A program made the position numbers and the translations under genes. From positions 434,001-498,000 of the forward strand of contig NZ_VZZZ01000003.1 of the NCBI RefSeq assembly GCF_009193265.1: DNA of 64,000 nucleotides, read 5' to 3'. Under the pieces are notes generated by a model, which did no database searches, was not told the DNA's origin, and was given only the letters and a program-made list of their open reading frames with translations. Source of the stretch: Marinobacter changyiensis. GTDB taxonomy: Bacteria > Pseudomonadota > Gammaproteobacteria > Pseudomonadales > Oleiphilaceae. Below, piece by piece: positions 30,340 to 39,505 of this stretch (the first letter of the stretch is position 1; the number at the start of each line of letters is the position of its first letter).

Positions 30340-31722
30340 CTAACCTCTCCGCCAACTGGTCCCTTCCCGTGAATCGTCGAGAATAACGCCTTTAGAGGCC
30401 AGTTCATCCCGAACCCGGTCTGCCTCGGCGAAGTTCCGGTCTTTTCGAGCCTGCTTCCGCGCCTCAATAAGGCGTTCGATCTCGTCAGCTGACAGGCTCT
30501 CGCTGCTGCCAGCCTGGAAAAAGGCCTCCGGATCCTGTTGCAGCAACCCGAGAATTTTCCCCAGCCTGACCAACACTGCCGCACTCGCCCGAGCCTCCTC
30601 GTCGCGGCGTTCGCGGCGGTGCAGGTTGATGTCCGACACCACTGCATGCAGTACGGTGATCGCTTCCGGGGTATTGAAGTCATCGTCCATGGCGGCGTGA
30701 AAGAGCGCGTCACTCTCACCCTCAGGCGCATCTTTCGAAGGCACCAGCCCCCGGAGCGCCTGATACAGGCGAGTCAATGTGCGGCTGGCCTCCTCCAGAT
30801 TCTCTTCCGAGTAATCTACCTGACTCCGGTAGTGACTCGACACCAGGAAGTAACGGACGATTTCTGGTGGATACTTTTCAAGAATTTCACGGATAGTGAA
30901 AAAATTACCCAGGGATTTGGACATTTTTTCCTTGTTCACCCGCACCGCACCGGCATGCATCCAGACCTTGACGAAGGTCTCCCCTGTCGCCGCCTCGGAT
31001 TGGGCAATCTCGTTTTCATGATGGGGAAACAACAAATCAGGACCACCGCCGTGAATGTCAAAGGTGTTGCCAAGGCAACCGGTCGCCATCGCCGAGCACT
31101 CGATATGCCAGCCAGGACGGCCATCGCCCCAGGGCGAGGGCCAGCTCACCTCACCCGCTTTGGCCGCTTTCCACAAGGCGAAATCCGCCGGGCTACGCTT
31201 GGCTTCGGCAATATCCACCCGTGCGCCTGCCAGCAGATCCTCCAGTTTTTTCTTGCTGAGCTTGCCATAGCCCTTGAAGGCATTGACCGAGAAATAGACA
31301 TCGCCGTTATCGGCCGCATAGGCGTAGTCTTTCTGAATCAGCACGCGGATCATTGCAAGAATCTCATCGATAAACGACGTCGCTCTAGGCTCCTCAGTGG
31401 GCGACAAAATGCCCAGCTTCGCCTCATCCTCGTGCATCGCCTCAATCATCCGCTCAGTCAGCGCGGTAAAGGTCTCACCGTTCTCTTCTGCCCTGCGAAG
31501 AATCTTATCGTCAATGTCCGTGATATTGCGCACGTAATGGACGTCAAAGCCCCGGTGCCTCAGATATCGTGTCACCACATCAAATGCAATCAGCACCCGG
31601 GCATGACCCAGATGGCAGAAGTCGTACACGGTCATCCCGCATACGTACATGCGGACCTTGCCGGCTTCCAGTGGCTTGAACTCTTCCTTACGCTGACTGA
31701 GGGTATTGTAGATTCGAATCAC
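30340..31722 (-). CDS. cysS: Cysteinyl-tRNA synthetase
   Basis: Charges tRNA-Cys. The 460-residue class I synthetase has zinc ligand C28 in [12 protein letters not shown] motif HLGH (37-40), the zinc-site WHIECSAM and KMSKSLGNF. The frame is open from a TTG directly after the glnS stop (31743), but the GTG at 31722 gives the conserved start ([15 protein letters not shown]) and the length of E. coli CysS, and has AGGCG about eight bases upstream. It follows glnS with a 21-base gap, so the two synthetases are co-transcribed. Confidence 0.95.
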   Translation of the reverse strand: MIRIYNTLSQRKEEFKPLEAGKVRMYVCGMTVYDFCHLGHARVLIAFDVVTRYLRHRGFDVHYVRNITDIDDKILRRAEENGETFTALTERMIEAMHEDEAKLGILSPTEEPRATSFIDEILAMIRVLIQKDYAYAADNGDVYFSVNAFKGYGKLSKKKLEDLLAGARVDIAEAKRSPADFALWKAAKAGEVSWPSPWGDGRPGWHIECSAMATGCLGNTFDIHGGGPDLLFPHHENEIAQSEAATGETFVKVWMHAGAVRVNKEKMSKSLGNFFTIREILEKYPPEIVRYFLVSSHYRSQVDYSEENLEEASRTLTRLYQALRGLVPSKDAPEGESDALFHAAMDDDFNTPEAITVLHAVVSDINLHRRERRDEEARASAAVLVRLGKILGLLQQDPEAFFQAGSSESLSADEIERLIEARKQARKDRNFAEADRVRDELASKGVILDDSREGTSWRRG

Positions 31723-31743
31723 GTTAGTTCGCCTGGCTCGCAA

Positions 31744-33420
31744 TCAGGAATTTGTTTTGGCCCAGGAGTCCCTGAGCGTAACGGTACGGTTGAACACGGG
31801 ACGGCCGGCAGTCGACGCCTGCTCATCAAAGAAGAAATACCCCTCGCGCTCGAACTGATAAGGCAACGTCTGCCCGGGCGACGCAAGGCTCTTCTCCGCC
31901 CTTGCGCCCTCCAGGCGCACCAGGGACTCGGGGTTCAGGTGCTCGACAAAATCACCGTCCTTGTCGCTGTCCGGCGACTCAGAATTGAACAGGCGATCAT
32001 ACTGGTTGATATCAACCGCGACGCTGTCAGTGGCAGACACCCAGTGAACCACACCGTTTGGTTTGTAACCTTCAGGGTTAACGCCGAGGGTGGCTTTATC
32101 GTATTCGCAGCGCAGCTCGACAATTTCGCCTGCGGCGTTCCGGATTACTTCCCGGCAGGTCATCACATACCCGCCCCGAAGCCTGACAGCCTGGTCGGGC
32201 GCCAACCGCTTCCACTTCCGCGGGGGCGCTTCCGAGAAATCCTCACGGTCAATGAACAGGGTTCTGGTCCAGGGTACATCCCGCGTCCCCATCTCCGGAT
32301 TCTGCGGATGCACCGGAAGTGTGAGGGTCTCGGTCTGGTCATCCGGGTAGTTCGTCAGGGTTACCTTCAGGGGCCGCATTACGCACATGGCGCGGGGCGC
32401 CCGGGTGTTGAGGTCTTCACGGATGGCATGCTCCAGCATACCCATATCGACGGTGCCACCGGCCTTGTTGACGCCAACCATGTCACAGAACGTGCGGATG
32501 GATTCCGGCGTATAGCCGCGACGGCGCATACCGGAGAGGGTCGGCATCCTCGGGTCGTCCCAACTGTCGCAGTGGCCTTCGTCCACCAGGCGCTTGAGTT
32601 TGCGCTTGCTGGTAATGGTGTAGTTCAGGTTCAGCCTGGCGAACTCGATTTGCCGGGGCTGACAGGGGCTGGAAATATTTTCCAGAACCCAGTCGTAGAG
32701 CGGCCGATGGTCCTCAAACTCCAGCGTGCACAGGGAGTGAGTCACCCCCTCCAGGGCGTCGGAGATCGGATGGGTGAAGTCGTACATGGGGTAAATGCAC
32801 CACTTGTCACCGGTCTGGTGGTGGTCGGCATAACGAATCCGGTAAAGGATAGGATCACGCAAGTTGATGTTGGCCGACGCCATATCGATTTTGGCCCGCA
32901 ACACCAGTTCACCGTTGTTGTATTTGCCATCCCGCATGGCCTGGAACAGCGCCAGATTTTCATCAACCGGCCGGTCACGGAACGGGCTGTCGCGCCCCGG
33001 CGCTCTGAGCGTGCCACGGTACTCCGCCATCTGCTCAGCATTGAGGCCACAGACATAGGCCTTACCTTTCTGGATCAGCTCGACCGCGAAATCATAAATC
33101 GCGTCAAAATAGTCCGAGGCATAGCGTACGTCGCCGGCCCATTGGTAACCCAGCCAGGTCACATCCTGCTTGATGACGTCGATGTATTCCTGGGATTCTT
33201 TCTCCGGATTGGTATCGTCAAAACGAAGGTTACACTCCCCGGCAAAGGCCTCCGCGATACCGAAATTCAGGCAGATCGACTTGGCGTGACCGATATGAAG
33301 GTACCCGTTGGGCTCTGGTGGAAAACGGGTTACCACCTTGCCCGTATGCTTGCCTTCGCGAATAGCCTCGTCAATGAGGCTCAGAATAAAATTATGGGCT
33401 TTCTTGGACTCGGCGCTCAT
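31744..33420 (-). CDS. glnS: Glutaminyl-tRNA synthetase
   Basis: Charges tRNA-Gln directly. The 558-residue class I synthetase has the HIGH signature in PEPNGYLHIGHAKSI, a KMSKS-type TSKRKLKRL, and the two C-terminal anticodon-binding beta-barrels (about 345-550). Length is close to E. coli GlnS (554). It heads a glnS-cysS operon and is divergent from ppiB, the same order as in many pseudomonads. Direct charging means the organism does not depend on the GatCAB route for glutamine. Confidence 0.96.
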   Translation of the reverse strand: MSAESKKAHNFILSLIDEAIREGKHTGKVVTRFPPEPNGYLHIGHAKSICLNFGIAEAFAGECNLRFDDTNPEKESQEYIDVIKQDVTWLGYQWAGDVRYASDYFDAIYDFAVELIQKGKAYVCGLNAEQMAEYRGTLRAPGRDSPFRDRPVDENLALFQAMRDGKYNNGELVLRAKIDMASANINLRDPILYRIRYADHHQTGDKWCIYPMYDFTHPISDALEGVTHSLCTLEFEDHRPLYDWVLENISSPCQPRQIEFARLNLNYTITSKRKLKRLVDEGHCDSWDDPRMPTLSGMRRRGYTPESIRTFCDMVGVNKAGGTVDMGMLEHAIREDLNTRAPRAMCVMRPLKVTLTNYPDDQTETLTLPVHPQNPEMGTRDVPWTRTLFIDREDFSEAPPRKWKRLAPDQAVRLRGGYVMTCREVIRNAAGEIVELRCEYDKATLGVNPEGYKPNGVVHWVSATDSVAVDINQYDRLFNSESPDSDKDGDFVEHLNPESLVRLEGARAEKSLASPGQTLPYQFEREGYFFFDEQASTAGRPVFNRTVTLRDSWAKTNS

Positions 33421-33556
33421 AAGGTCTCGACTGATGGGATGAACTTAAGCGCCATATTATACGCATATTTGGCGGGCTAACTCATGCATGGGAACAAACT
33501 CTCCCGTACAATAAAGCCTTATTATGAATTCCTTTAAACCTGAACAGGACACCAGA

Positions 33557-34075
33557 ATGATCTTGCTGAAGACCACCCATGGCGATATCACCATTGAGCT
33601 CGATTACGAGAAAGCCCCTGAGAGCGCAAAAAACTTCGAACAGTATGTCCGTGACGGTTTCTACGACGGCCTGATCTTTCACCGTGTGATCAGCAATTTC
33701 ATGGTCCAGGGCGGTGGATTTGAGCCCGGCATGGTGCCCCGTAAGACCCGCGCACCCATCAAGAACGAAGCCAACAATGGTCTGAGCAATATGGCAGGCA
33801 CTGTCGCCATGGCCCGCACCATGGACCCGCATTCCGCAACCGCACAGTTTTTTATCAACGTCGAGAACAACGGTTTTCTTGATCATACCGCTGAGAATGC
33901 CGAGGGCTGGGGCTACTGCGTCTTTGGCAAGGTAGTCGATGGCATGGACACGGTGAACGCCATTCGGGCGGTCAGAACGGGTCTGAACCATGGTCATCAG
34001 GATGTACCGGGGGAGGATGTGATGATCGAAAAAGCCCATGTGATCGGAGATACCGGAGACGGAGGCGCGGCTTGA
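33557..34075 (+). CDS. ppiB: Cytoplasmic peptidyl-prolyl cis-trans isomerase, cyclophilin type
   Basis: Isomerises prolyl bonds during folding. The 172-residue cyclophilin has IFHRVISNFMVQGGGF and ATAQFFINV, the core active-site blocks. No signal peptide is visible, so it is the cytoplasmic PpiB. The frame begins 11 codons earlier, but ATG at 33557 has AGGA seven bases upstream and fits homologues. Its stop overlaps the lpxH start in a TTGA arrangement (34072-34075), so lpxH is translationally coupled to it. Confidence 0.95.
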   Translation: MILLKTTHGDITIELDYEKAPESAKNFEQYVRDGFYDGLIFHRVISNFMVQGGGFEPGMVPRKTRAPIKNEANNGLSNMAGTVAMARTMDPHSATAQFFINVENNGFLDHTAENAEGWGYCVFGKVVDGMDTVNAIRAVRTGLNHGHQDVPGEDVMIEKAHVIGDTGDGGAA

Positions 34076-34797
34076 CCACGCTGTTTATATCAGACCTGCA
34101 TCTGGAAGAGTCGCGCCCTGATATCACCGCGGCCTTTCTCCGGTTTGTCGAGCGCCGGGCAGCGCAAGCACAGTCACTCTTTATCCTGGGGGACTTCTTC
34201 GAGGCCTGGATCGGTGACGACGAGCGCACGCCCTTGCAAGAGCAAGTGGCCGCGGCCCTTCAGAGCCTCAGTGACTCGGGCACGCGGGTTTTCCTGATGC
34301 ACGGTAACCGCGATTTCCTGATTGGTGACGACTTCTGCAACCGCGCCGGCGCCACACTGCTGGACGATCCTGTGGTGGTGGATCTCTACGGCACCCCAAC
34401 TCTGCTGATGCACGGAGACAGCCTGTGCACCGCGGATGTGGAATATCAGAAGTTCCGCACCAGCATGCGCAATGTGCAGTGGCAGAAAACCTTCCTTGCC
34501 AGACCCCTGGCAGACCGGCAGCTGGTCGCTCGTCAGCTACGGGACATCAGTATGGCCAGAAACAAAGGCAAGGAAGAGCTCATCATGGATGTGACTCCGA
34601 AGGAAGTGGTGGAAGTCATGGAGTCCCACGGCGTGCAGCGGCTGATTCATGGCCATACCCACCGGCCGGCCGAACACGAACTCGAGGTCAACGGTCAGCC
34701 AGCGAAGCGCATTGTATTAGGCGACTGGGCGGAGAATGCCTGGTGGCTGGAAGCAAGCAGTGAGCAGCCACCGGAACTGAAGAAAGAGCCGCTTTAG
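34072..34797 (+). CDS. lpxH: UDP-2,3-diacylglucosamine hydrolase
   Basis: Cleaves UDP-2,3-diacylglucosamine to lipid X in lipid A synthesis at the inner membrane. The 241-residue calcineurin-like phosphoesterase has the metal motifs DLHLE (D8, H10), GDFFEAWIGDD (from G40), HGNRD and HGHTHRP. The start is TTG, overlapping the ppiB stop; the position is fixed by homologues beginning MxTLFISDLHL. Coupled translation probably compensates for the weak start codon. The gene order ppiB-lpxH is conserved in E. coli and pseudomonads. Confidence 0.95.
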   Translation: MTTLFISDLHLEESRPDITAAFLRFVERRAAQAQSLFILGDFFEAWIGDDERTPLQEQVAAALQSLSDSGTRVFLMHGNRDFLIGDDFCNRAGATLLDDPVVVDLYGTPTLLMHGDSLCTADVEYQKFRTSMRNVQWQKTFLARPLADRQLVARQLRDISMARNKGKEELIMDVTPKEVVEVMESHGVQRLIHGHTHRPAEHELEVNGQPAKRIVLGDWAENAWWLEASSEQPPELKKEPL

Positions 34798-34806
34798 GCG
34801 CTTTTC

Positions 34807-35619
34807 TTATGCTGGCTCCCGATACGTTTCAAGACGCTTGAGCCAGCCTCTCAACCATTGCTCCCGCTCGATCGGGTTTTGCGCGTTGTCGGCTCGGCGA
34901 GTGAGCACACTTGCGGCTGCATTACGAAACTGGTCCAGTGCCTCGCCGGATGACATGTTGCCCATCTCCTGTAACACCTGGAGCAATCCCCAGCCCTGTC
35001 CGTTATAGGTTTCACGAGGCGCCAGTCCTTCACCCTTGAAATTGACGTAATCAATCAGAGCATAAGTGCCTCCCGGTGTTGCGTTCAACTCTGAAAGCCT
35101 TTTCGCGATGGCACTCTGTTGGTCATACTCTGCCGCTTCGATGACCTTGCGCATCGAGGCTTTGGCACGAACGAAAATGTATTCCGCCTGCAGGCCCCGG
35201 GTTTGCCACAGAAATTCCCGCAGTGAGCCGACGCGCTCACTGTCTTGTTGAGCCAGAAACGTGGCCCGATCTGGCCAGGGCGCAACCATAGGCGCCAGCT
35301 TATCCAACCACTTCGGCAGCTCTACCGACCGTGACCGCATAAATGCCATCAAGGCGGGAAAACTCTCTACGAATGGGCCGTCCACCGCCTCGGGGTACCA
35401 GATAAAATGCCCGATACCCAGCGACGGAAACGCTTCCCCCACGTTCCAGTGGACCAGACAGGTCTCCTTCCCGGCACATTCATTCTGAAACACCTGCTCG
35501 CCCACCCAGTCAAGCTCAGCGCTACTGAGTGACAGGTCCGCATCCACGGCCTCCTCATTGCAGCCTGCCAGGATCAGCAGGGCAACAATAAGCAAGCTCC
35601 ACTTTGTAACAAATACCAT
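34807..35619 (-). CDS. Uncharacterised lipoprotein with lysozyme-like GIGH motif
   Basis: Function not recognised. The 270-residue protein begins with a lipoprotein signal peptide (MVFVTKWSLLIVALLILAGC, lipobox LAGC with C20), so it should be lipid-anchored in the envelope. Residue +2 is N, not D, which favours the outer membrane. The mature part has a Cys pair (C48, C54), the block WNVGEAFPSLGIGHFIWYPE (58-77) and a GQGWGLLQVL segment. GIGH is reminiscent of the active-site region of lysozyme-fold muramidases (T4 type), but I cannot confirm the catalytic glutamate. Isolated gene between convergent lpxH and fpr; GGAG precedes the ATG. Confidence 0.75.
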   Translation of the reverse strand: MVFVTKWSLLIVALLILAGCNEEAVDADLSLSSAELDWVGEQVFQNECAGKETCLVHWNVGEAFPSLGIGHFIWYPEAVDGPFVESFPALMAFMRSRSVELPKWLDKLAPMVAPWPDRATFLAQQDSERVGSLREFLWQTRGLQAEYIFVRAKASMRKVIEAAEYDQQSAIAKRLSELNATPGGTYALIDYVNFKGEGLAPRETYNGQGWGLLQVLQEMGNMSSGEALDQFRNAAASVLTRRADNAQNPIEREQWLRGWLKRLETYREPA

Positions 35620-35651
35620 TGAAAGGCTCCGACTTGCAGTTCATGGCTAAA

Positions 35652-35682
35652 AAAACCCCGAAGTCAGAAACTTCGGGGTTTT
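35652..35682 (-). terminator. Terminator after fpr
   Basis: AAAACCCCGAAGT pairs with ACTTCGGGGTTTT around CAGAA, 25 bases beyond the fpr stop, with a T-run on the minus strand. It separates fpr from the downstream lipoprotein gene. Confidence 0.9.
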
Positions 35683-35706
35683 CGGAGCACGTGGAATCAA
35701 AGCTGA

Positions 35707-36477
35707 TTATTTCTCTACAAACGCACGCTCAATCACATAGTGGCCCAGGTCGCCGTGTCTGGCTTCCTTGAAACCCTGGCGGTCAAGAATGGCACAGGTG
35801 TCTTTCAGCATGGCCGGGCTTCCGCATACCATGAAGCGGTCATTCTCCAGGTCAAAGTCTGGCAGGCCCAGATCAGACATCAGCTTACCGCTTTCCATCA
35901 GATCCGTGAGACGGCCCTGGTTGCGGAACTCTTCCCGGGTAACCGTCGGGTAATAGAGCAGCTTGCCCTGCACCATTTCGCCGAAGAACTCGTTGTTCGG
36001 CAGATCATCGATGTCCTGCTGGTAGGCAAGTTCGGACTTGTGGCGCACACCGTGGGTCAGGATTACCCTGTCATAGCGCTCATAGACTTCCGGGTCCTTG
36101 ATGATGCTCATGAACGGCGCCAGACCGGTACCGGTGCTGATCAGGTAAAGATTACGACCCGGTATGAGGTGATCAACAATCAGCGTGCCGGTGGGCTTGC
36201 GGCTCACCAGGATTTCGTCCCCAATTTCGATTTTCTGCAGCTTTGAGGTCAGCGGGCCGTCGGGCACCTTGATGGAGAAAAACTCAAGTTCTTCCTCATA
36301 GTTGGCGCTGGCAATACTATAAGCCCTCATCAGGGGCTTACCGTCGGTTTCCAGACCAATCATGGTGAAGTGGCCATTCTTGAAACGAAAACCCGGATCG
36401 CGACTCGTGGTAAAGCTGAACAAGGTATCGTTCCAGTGGTGCACGCTCGTTACACGCTCTCGATTCATGTTGCTCAT
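35707..36477 (-). CDS. fpr: Ferredoxin/flavodoxin-NADP reductase
   Basis: An FAD enzyme that exchanges electrons between NADPH and ferredoxin or flavodoxin, tied to oxidative stress and Fe-S repair. The 256-residue protein is the bacterial subclass I type: FAD motif RAYSIASANY, NADP loop STGTGLAPFMSI, and the C-terminal end AFVEK where FAD stacking is set by the tail. The frame extends 28 codons upstream, but MSNMNRERVTSVHHW at 36477 matches Pseudomonas Fpr starts. In pseudomonads fpr is often controlled by the divergent LysR regulator FinR; none is adjacent here. Confidence 0.94.
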   Translation of the reverse strand: MSNMNRERVTSVHHWNDTLFSFTTSRDPGFRFKNGHFTMIGLETDGKPLMRAYSIASANYEEELEFFSIKVPDGPLTSKLQKIEIGDEILVSRKPTGTLIVDHLIPGRNLYLISTGTGLAPFMSIIKDPEVYERYDRVILTHGVRHKSELAYQQDIDDLPNNEFFGEMVQGKLLYYPTVTREEFRNQGRLTDLMESGKLMSDLGLPDFDLENDRFMVCGSPAMLKDTCAILDRQGFKEARHGDLGHYVIERAFVEK

Positions 36478-36718
36478 GGTCGGACTGTCTCCAAAGCGCT
36501 TGCACGCAATATCATGGTTAAAAGTTACATCCAGTATACCGCAGCAGCAACCTATCGACAAAATGGGATATTCTCATAACCTTATTCGACAAATTCGATT
36601 TACAATTTTCACTCCTCCAAAATGCCGGCCTTTGAACTATGCTGACAGATAGCTGTTTCCCGGAAGGCAATCATCCCGGTATGTGAAGCCTGAAACGCAA
36701 GCAATGAGGAGGCACCGG

Positions 36719-37507
36719 ATGCTGAATCATCTGATACTGACTGTTGATTATACCAATGACTGGGAGCGCGCGATGAAGCGTCTGCCGTTAATATTAAAAC
36801 TGCTTGGTACCAGAAAGCTCACCCTGGTGTATGTCATCGAAACCCACAAACGCCTCCACACGGAAGATCAAGAAGGGGTCGTGAAAGGAAAGCTCAAGGC
36901 TCTGGGTGAAAAGCTCGCCAGTGAGCTGGATGTTTCCACCGACTACAGGATAGGTAGGGGTTTTGTAGCCAGCCAGGTGCTGGAGATTGCCAAAACCGTT
37001 CATGCCGACGGAATCATCGTGTGCAATCGCAGTCATTCCGCCACCAAGGAACTCTTCTTCGGCAATATCGCCCTTAACCTGGCAAGGATGACCAAGCTGC
37101 CCCTGCTGGTCATCCCGATAGACGGGACACCGCCCGCCGCGGAAGAGGAGATCCTGTATGCGACAGACGGTTCCGCCGCCTCACTCAATGCCCAGGCCTG
37201 CTTCGAGCAACTGATTACCACGGGACACGATGGCCGTGTGCTGTGGGTAAGGCCAGACGACGCCGGTGCCGATGACAAAGACATCGAGGAACGGATAGAT
37301 TTGCTGGCAAACAGACACGCTAACGTACACAGAAATATTGTAACCGGTCGGGCCGTGGCGGAAATCCTGAAGGCTATAAAGAGGGAAAGGCCGGTACTCA
37401 CCGTGCTCGGAAAACGCGGTGCCACACCAATCACCGACCTGCCGCTTGGCAGCACCACGGAAAAAGTTGCGGGCGCAAGTTCCCAGCCCATACTTATGGT
37501 CCCTTGA
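36719..37507 (+). CDS. Universal stress protein with two tandem Usp domains
   Basis: A cytoplasmic stress protein of the tandem UspE-like type. Of 262 residues, domain 1 (about 1-135) ends with the GNIALNLARMTKLPLLVIP block, and domain 2 (about 140-260) ends LGSTTEKVAGASSQPILMVP. The second domain keeps a G-x-ST-type phosphate loop (PLGSTTEKV) so it may bind nucleotide; the first is more divergent. The frame is open from 36683, but the ATG at 36719 follows GAGGAGG and starts the first beta strand. The partner or signal is unknown. Confidence 0.85.
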   Translation: MLNHLILTVDYTNDWERAMKRLPLILKLLGTRKLTLVYVIETHKRLHTEDQEGVVKGKLKALGEKLASELDVSTDYRIGRGFVASQVLEIAKTVHADGIIVCNRSHSATKELFFGNIALNLARMTKLPLLVIPIDGTPPAAEEEILYATDGSAASLNAQACFEQLITTGHDGRVLWVRPDDAGADDKDIEERIDLLANRHANVHRNIVTGRAVAEILKAIKRERPVLTVLGKRGATPITDLPLGSTTEKVAGASSQPILMVP

Positions 37508-37526
37508 CCCCTCCCTTGACCCCCTA

Positions 37527-37549
37527 AACGGCCACCCGTGGTGGCCGTT
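37527..37549 (+). terminator. Hairpin after the universal stress gene
   Basis: AACGGCCACC pairs with GGTGGCCGTT around a three-base loop, 19 bases after the stop. No T-run follows, so it is a weak intrinsic terminator or a processing structure. Confidence 0.55.
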
Positions 37550-37579
37550 ATTGAATTGACGCCAGCGGACGGCTACCGT

Positions 37580-37625
37580 ATCGATCTAATCGAACAAATT
37601 CATCAATTCATTCGAGTCGATCGAT
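37580..37625 (+). promoter_or_regulatory. Long inverted repeat over the start region of the LysR gene
   Basis: The arms ATCGATCTAATCGAA (37580-37594) and TTCGAGTCGATCGAT (37611-37625) are complementary at 12 of 15 positions, separated by 16 bases and ending one base before the ATG at 37627. LysR regulators commonly repress their own gene through dyads, but this one also covers the ribosome-binding site, so it may act in RNA. Confidence 0.5.
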
Positions 37626-37626
37626 T

Positions 37627-38508
37627 ATGAAGTACAGTTTTCGCCAACTGGAGGTCTTTCTTGCCGCTGCACACTTTCAGAACATTACACGAGCTGCTGA
37701 ATCCCTGGCAATGTCCCAGTCTGCGGCCAGTAGCGCCCTGAAAGAACTGGAGAACCAGTTTGATATCCAACTTTTTGACCGGGTCGGCAAACGTCTTCAA
37801 CTGAACGAACTGGGACGCCTGTATCGCCCGAAGGTTGAGGCCCTGCTGGCCCGGGCCGGTGAACTGGAGCAGGCTTTCAGCAAGCATACTGAGGTTGGCG
37901 CCCTCAAGGTTGGAGCCACCCTCACTATCGGAAACTATCTGGCCGTGGGCGTTATGGCCCAATATATGAAAATCCCTACTCACCCGAAAGTGTCCCTTGA
38001 AGTGGCCAACACGCGCACCATTGCCAAACGGGTCAGTGACTACGAGCTTGATATCGGACTGATCGAGGGCGAATTGCAGTCTTCAGAACTGGAAGTCATC
38101 CCCTGGCGGGGTGATGAATTGGTGGTGTTCTGTAGTCCAGATCACCCGTTGGCTGACAGCCCCACGCTTAGGGACGAGGACCTTCGAGCCGCGACCTGGA
38201 TCATGCGGGAACAAGGCTCGGGCACCCGGCAAACCTTCGAACGCGGCATGCATGGCCTGCTGCCCGATCTCGAAATTTTGCTGGAACTGGAGCACACAGA
38301 AGCCATAAAGCGTGCTGTGGAAGCCAGGCTGGGTATCGGTTGTCTATCCCGGGTCTGTCTGGCAGACGCCTTCAAGCGCGGCAGTCTGGTCCCGCTCGAA
38401 GTACCGAGCCACCGAAACTTTGACCGCCAATTTTACTTTATTCTGCACAAACAGAAATATCGCAGTGCCGGGATTGATCGCTGGATGCAGCTTTGCCGGA
38501 AGCTTTAA
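37627..38508 (+). CDS. LysR-family transcriptional regulator, YeiE-like
   Basis: A 293-residue LysR regulator. The N-terminal helix-turn-helix (about 18-37: NITRAAESLAMSQSAASSAL) is followed by FDRVGKRLQLNELG and a periplasmic-binding-protein-like effector domain (about 90-290). Blocks such as FDRVGKRL, TIGNYLAVGVMA, IGLIEGE, REQGSGTR and EAIKRAVEARLGIGCLSR are close to E. coli YeiE, a sulfite-related regulator, so I class it as YeiE-like; its real effector is unknown. It is not next to a clear target gene. The ATG at 37627 has only a weak GAG element, inside an inverted repeat. Confidence 0.85.
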   Translation: MKYSFRQLEVFLAAAHFQNITRAAESLAMSQSAASSALKELENQFDIQLFDRVGKRLQLNELGRLYRPKVEALLARAGELEQAFSKHTEVGALKVGATLTIGNYLAVGVMAQYMKIPTHPKVSLEVANTRTIAKRVSDYELDIGLIEGELQSSELEVIPWRGDELVVFCSPDHPLADSPTLRDEDLRAATWIMREQGSGTRQTFERGMHGLLPDLEILLELEHTEAIKRAVEARLGIGCLSRVCLADAFKRGSLVPLEVPSHRNFDRQFYFILHKQKYRSAGIDRWMQLCRKL

Positions 38509-38556
38509 AAGAGCAGGATCAGGATTGGATTCCGAATTAAGTGTAAAGAGACAGGA

Positions 38557-38650
38557 TAAGGGTCTTTTTCAGAACACGCCCGTGAATACATCCCTGTAGG
38601 GCTCGACTGCAGCCATCCCTGGCTGCAGACGGTTCTGAAAAAGACCCTTA
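38557..38650. repeat. Nested inverted repeat (candidate REP/MITE-like element)
   Basis: A 94-base element between the LysR gene and miaE. The outer arms are a perfect 19-base inverted repeat: TAAGGGTCTTTTTCAGAAC at 38557-38575 and its complement at 38632-38650. Inside lies a perfect nine-base inverted repeat, CTGCAGCCA-TCCC-TGGCTGCAG (38607-38628), and an ACATCCCTGTAGGG segment. It codes for nothing. The shape fits a mobilisable palindromic intergenic repeat; copies elsewhere in the genome cannot be tested here. It may also stop transcription from the LysR gene and miaE, which converge on it. Confidence 0.65.
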
Positions 38651-38707
38651 CCCTGCCTCCAGCAGACACGTCAGTGGTCTGGAAAAGACTTGAGTCTGAG
38701 AAAAATT

Positions 38708-39313
38708 CTACGCCACTGGTCCACTATGAAAGCGAAACACCGTATCGGGCTCTTCGATTAGCTGGCGCTCCCGTTCCAGAAATACCTCAACGCGTTCACC
38801 AATAGACTCACCAGCGGCATCTTTCGCCAGCTTGAGATAATCCTGGTAATGCCGGGCTTCGGATTTCAGCAAGCCCCGATAAAAATCCGCCAGCGTATCG
38901 TCCAGGTGCGGGGCCAATGCGGCAAAACGTTCGCAGGAACGGGCTTCAATGATCGCGCCGACAATCAACACATCCACCAGCTTGCCGGGGTCCTCAGTTC
39001 TGACAGGTTCCCGCAGGCCTGCCGCATATCGGGCGGGAGTCAGGTGACCGTAAGTGACACCGCGCTTCTTCATGATGGCCAGCACCTGCTCGAAATGCCG
39101 CAACTCCTCCCGGGCCAGGCGGGACATTTTGCTGAGCAGATCCGGGTTATCGACGTACCGGTACATCAAACTCAACGCCGTGGAAGCCGCTTTTTTCTCG
39201 CAGTGGGCATGGTCTATAAGCATCACGTCCTGGGCTGCCAAAGCGTTCTCAATCCAACGACCGGGTGTTTGGCACGGCAGAAAATCGTGAATATCGCGGA
39301 GTGCATCAAGCAT
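38708..39313 (-). CDS. miaE: tRNA-(ms2io6A37) hydroxylase
   Basis: Hydroxylates the isopentenyl group of ms2i6A37 in tRNAs reading U-starting codons, using a di-iron centre and oxygen. The 201-residue ferritin-like protein has the expected helical iron ligands in HCEKKAAS, REELRHFEQV, EARSCERF and SEARHYQDYL. It is monocistronic, divergent from acnB. Its presence implies the MiaA-MiaB pathway elsewhere in the genome. The gene is oxygen-dependent and typical of aerobic gammaproteobacteria. Confidence 0.92.
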   Translation of the reverse strand: MLDALRDIHDFLPCQTPGRWIENALAAQDVMLIDHAHCEKKAASTALSLMYRYVDNPDLLSKMSRLAREELRHFEQVLAIMKKRGVTYGHLTPARYAAGLREPVRTEDPGKLVDVLIVGAIIEARSCERFAALAPHLDDTLADFYRGLLKSEARHYQDYLKLAKDAAGESIGERVEVFLERERQLIEEPDTVFRFHSGPVA

Positions 39314-39505
39314 ATAAAAATACCGTCGACTGTTCGGAAAAGTGCATTATACACAAGCTGATGCGAGGCCCCGCCTATAGTCCAACTTAACTTTGAACGG
39401 GCTTTCCTATAGAATCTAGCGCCAATTCGCGGCCTTTTCCGCCAATAAAACTCCCGCCAGCCCAGTGGCCCGCGCGGGACATCCCAACTGATGAGGGTCC
39501 ATATC

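Noticed and set aside
30538-33480. A 980-codon open frame on the plus strand opposite cysS and glnS
   Set aside because: It lies antisense to two clear synthetase genes and has no domain or start signal. Long shadow frames are usual opposite GC-rich codons.
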